Shown: positions 34,788 through 35,414 of the stretch, in pieces
Numbering within the stretch: the first letter of the stretch is position 1
Layout of the letters: the number at the start of each line of letters is the position of its first letter
Source of the DNA: Akkermansiaceae bacterium
GTDB taxonomy: Bacteria > Verrucomicrobiota > Verrucomicrobiia > Verrucomicrobiales > Akkermansiaceae
Reading direction: 5' to 3'
DNA: 35,414 bases
Assembly: GCA_903908495.1 (NCBI GenBank)
Contig: CAIVSK010000149.1
Location: forward strand, 1-35,414
The notes under the pieces: generated by a model
Told to the model about the DNA's origin: nothing
What the model saw: only the letters and a program-made list of their open reading frames with translations
The model's database searches: none
Translations under genes and position numbers: made by a program

Positions 34788-35138
34788 CGGTTCAAATGAC
34801 GCCCGTGTAACCAACACCGGCCAGGTGACTCAAATCAAGCAGCCCCACCGTGGGGTTCTACATTGATCCTGAGGGTATGACTCCCTCCCTCCGCACACAA
34901 GCGAAAAATCCACTGATTTTCGCCGCAAACACCAGCCACAAACAAGCTTTGCGGCTGTTGGCACATGCAACAGTCACCGCCTCATCCAGCGCAAGATCCT
35001 CCCAGCCGCCCCCACAGGCATGCGCGGCAAGCGAAGAGCATGTTGGAGATCGCTCGCGACAAATTTTAACACTGAGGCACCCTTTGCCGCAATCAGGGCT
35101 TGCCGGAGCGGCCAAGCGCCGTATCATCCGCTCCAGCC
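34788..35138. other. Non-coding stretch between glgA and the tRNA-Leu half
   Basis: No convincing gene. It holds the glgA upstream region, a CCCCA/TGGGG hairpin (34843-34855) and a 7-bp stem GCGAAAA/TTTTCGC (34901-34923). The tRNA promoter lies at the right end. A 115-codon frame on the minus strand (34858-35205) crosses the tRNA and lacks any family signature. Confidence 0.5.
35100..35127 (+). promoter_or_regulatory. Promoter of the tRNA-Leu gene
   Basis: TTGCCG (35100-35105), 16 bp, TATCAT (35122-35127). The tRNA starts at 35139, 12 bp past the -10, a reasonable distance for a tRNA transcript with a short leader. This supports the tRNA having once been a normal gene at this place. Confidence 0.5.
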
Positions 35139-35178
35139 GCCGGGATGGCGAAATTGGTAGACGCACTTGATTTAGGAT
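35139..35178 (+). tRNA. 5' half of tRNA-Leu (UAG), cut off after the anticodon loop
   Basis: GCCGGGA (acceptor 5' strand), TGGCGAAATTGGTAGACGC (D arm with the class-II leucine spacing) and CTTGA-TTTAGGA (anticodon stem and loop, anticodon TAG) are all present and correct through the first base after the loop. The expected 3' anticodon strand TCAAG, long variable arm, T arm and TCCCGGC acceptor strand do not follow, and I did not find them in the remaining 236 bases. The gene is therefore interrupted at its anticodon region. Confidence 0.75.
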
Positions 35179-35414
35179 GTATTGCAACTCGTTCATAATA
35201 AGCATGTTACGACCGAATATAGCCTGTATTGGCCGTTATTGGCCATCAGTATTTTGAACCATTTTGCCAGTTGGAACCACGGTGGCAATCTGTTTGTCAC
35301 CATTTGTCACCACTAGTTCCGTTAGACAGTCAGTTAGACAGTGGTTGACATGCCAACACCGGCATGGACACGCCAACTGATTCGCCGCGCACCGAACTAG
35401 CCCCCTCCCCTCTC
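35179..35414. other. Candidate attachment-site region with paired direct repeats
   Basis: Right after the tRNA break the DNA becomes AT-richer. It contains three pairs of short direct repeats: TATTGGCC at 35227-35234 and 35237-35244; TTTGTCACCA at 35293-35302 and 35303-35312; GTTAGACAGT at 35321-35330 and 35333-35342. Paired arm-type repeats beside a tRNA core are typical of integrase-binding regions of mobile elements. An open frame from ATG 35364 (MDTPTDSPRTELAPSP) runs off the window edge and is too short to judge. Confidence 0.4.

Noticed and set aside
34858-35205. 115-codon minus-strand frame over the tRNA half
   Set aside because: It runs through the tRNA sequence and has no recognisable domain.
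35364-35414. Start of a plus-strand frame at the right edge (MDTPTDSPRTELAPSP)
   Set aside because: Only 17 codons before the edge; nothing can be assigned, so it is not listed as a gene.

Overview
This window is most likely chromosomal DNA of a member of the Verrucomicrobia (PVC superphylum), high in GC. Three things point there: a 51-residue basic protein of the kind called the PVC signature or small basic protein (26689-26844), a pilin-like giant protein that I recognise as Verru_Chthon cassette protein A (15661-19179), and a very long adhesin built from autotransporter-associated beta-strand repeats (1-4372). Most starts I examined lack a convincing Shine-Dalgarno sequence. Family names come from reading the protein sequences; no database search was run.

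Layout. 1-4372 (minus) is the N-terminal 1457 codons of a repetitive surface or secreted adhesin that runs off the left edge. 4373-5081 is non-coding and carries a dispersed hairpin element. 5082-7454 (minus) is an orphan PAS/GAF histidine kinase. 7580-9933 (minus) holds an endonuclease/exonuclease/phosphatase-family protein followed by a Gfo/Idh/MocA oxidoreductase, closed by a strong intrinsic terminator. 10156-11652 (minus) is an APC-family amino acid transporter. 11881-12210 is the remnant of a PIN-domain gene that has lost its N-terminus. 12301-15272 (plus) encodes a UvrD/PcrA-type helicase and a NagD-like HAD phosphatase. 15661-20026 (plus) is the Verru_Chthon A gene overlapping a secreted protein of unknown function.

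The minus-strand block 20271-25305 encodes, in transcription order, a XerC/D recombinase, a divergent EF-G paralogue, NAD kinase and a small outer-membrane beta-barrel protein. A 7-bp tandem repeat lies upstream of the beta-barrel gene. Then come a tiny lipoprotein (plus), tsaE overlapping a SprT-like metalloprotease gene (minus), the PVC small basic protein and an RsuA/RluB-family pseudouridine synthase (plus). The synthase has a C-terminal tail made of 63-bp repeats. Acetyl-CoA synthetase and a coiled-coil protein (plus), a ComF-like phosphoribosyltransferase (minus), an 88-aa unknown (plus), a secreted CAP-domain protein and a glycogen synthase (both minus) follow.

The right edge holds the 5' half of a tRNA-Leu(UAG) gene that stops just after the anticodon loop. 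It is followed by AT-richer DNA with three pairs of short direct repeats, which looks like the border of an integrated element. The most distinctive features are this tRNA junction, the capture of a dispersed hairpin repeat into a coding sequence, the GTPase-motif changes in the EF-G paralogue, the possible variable repeat before the porin-like gene, and the recent internal duplication in the adhesin. I found no CRISPR array, rRNA or complete insertion sequence.
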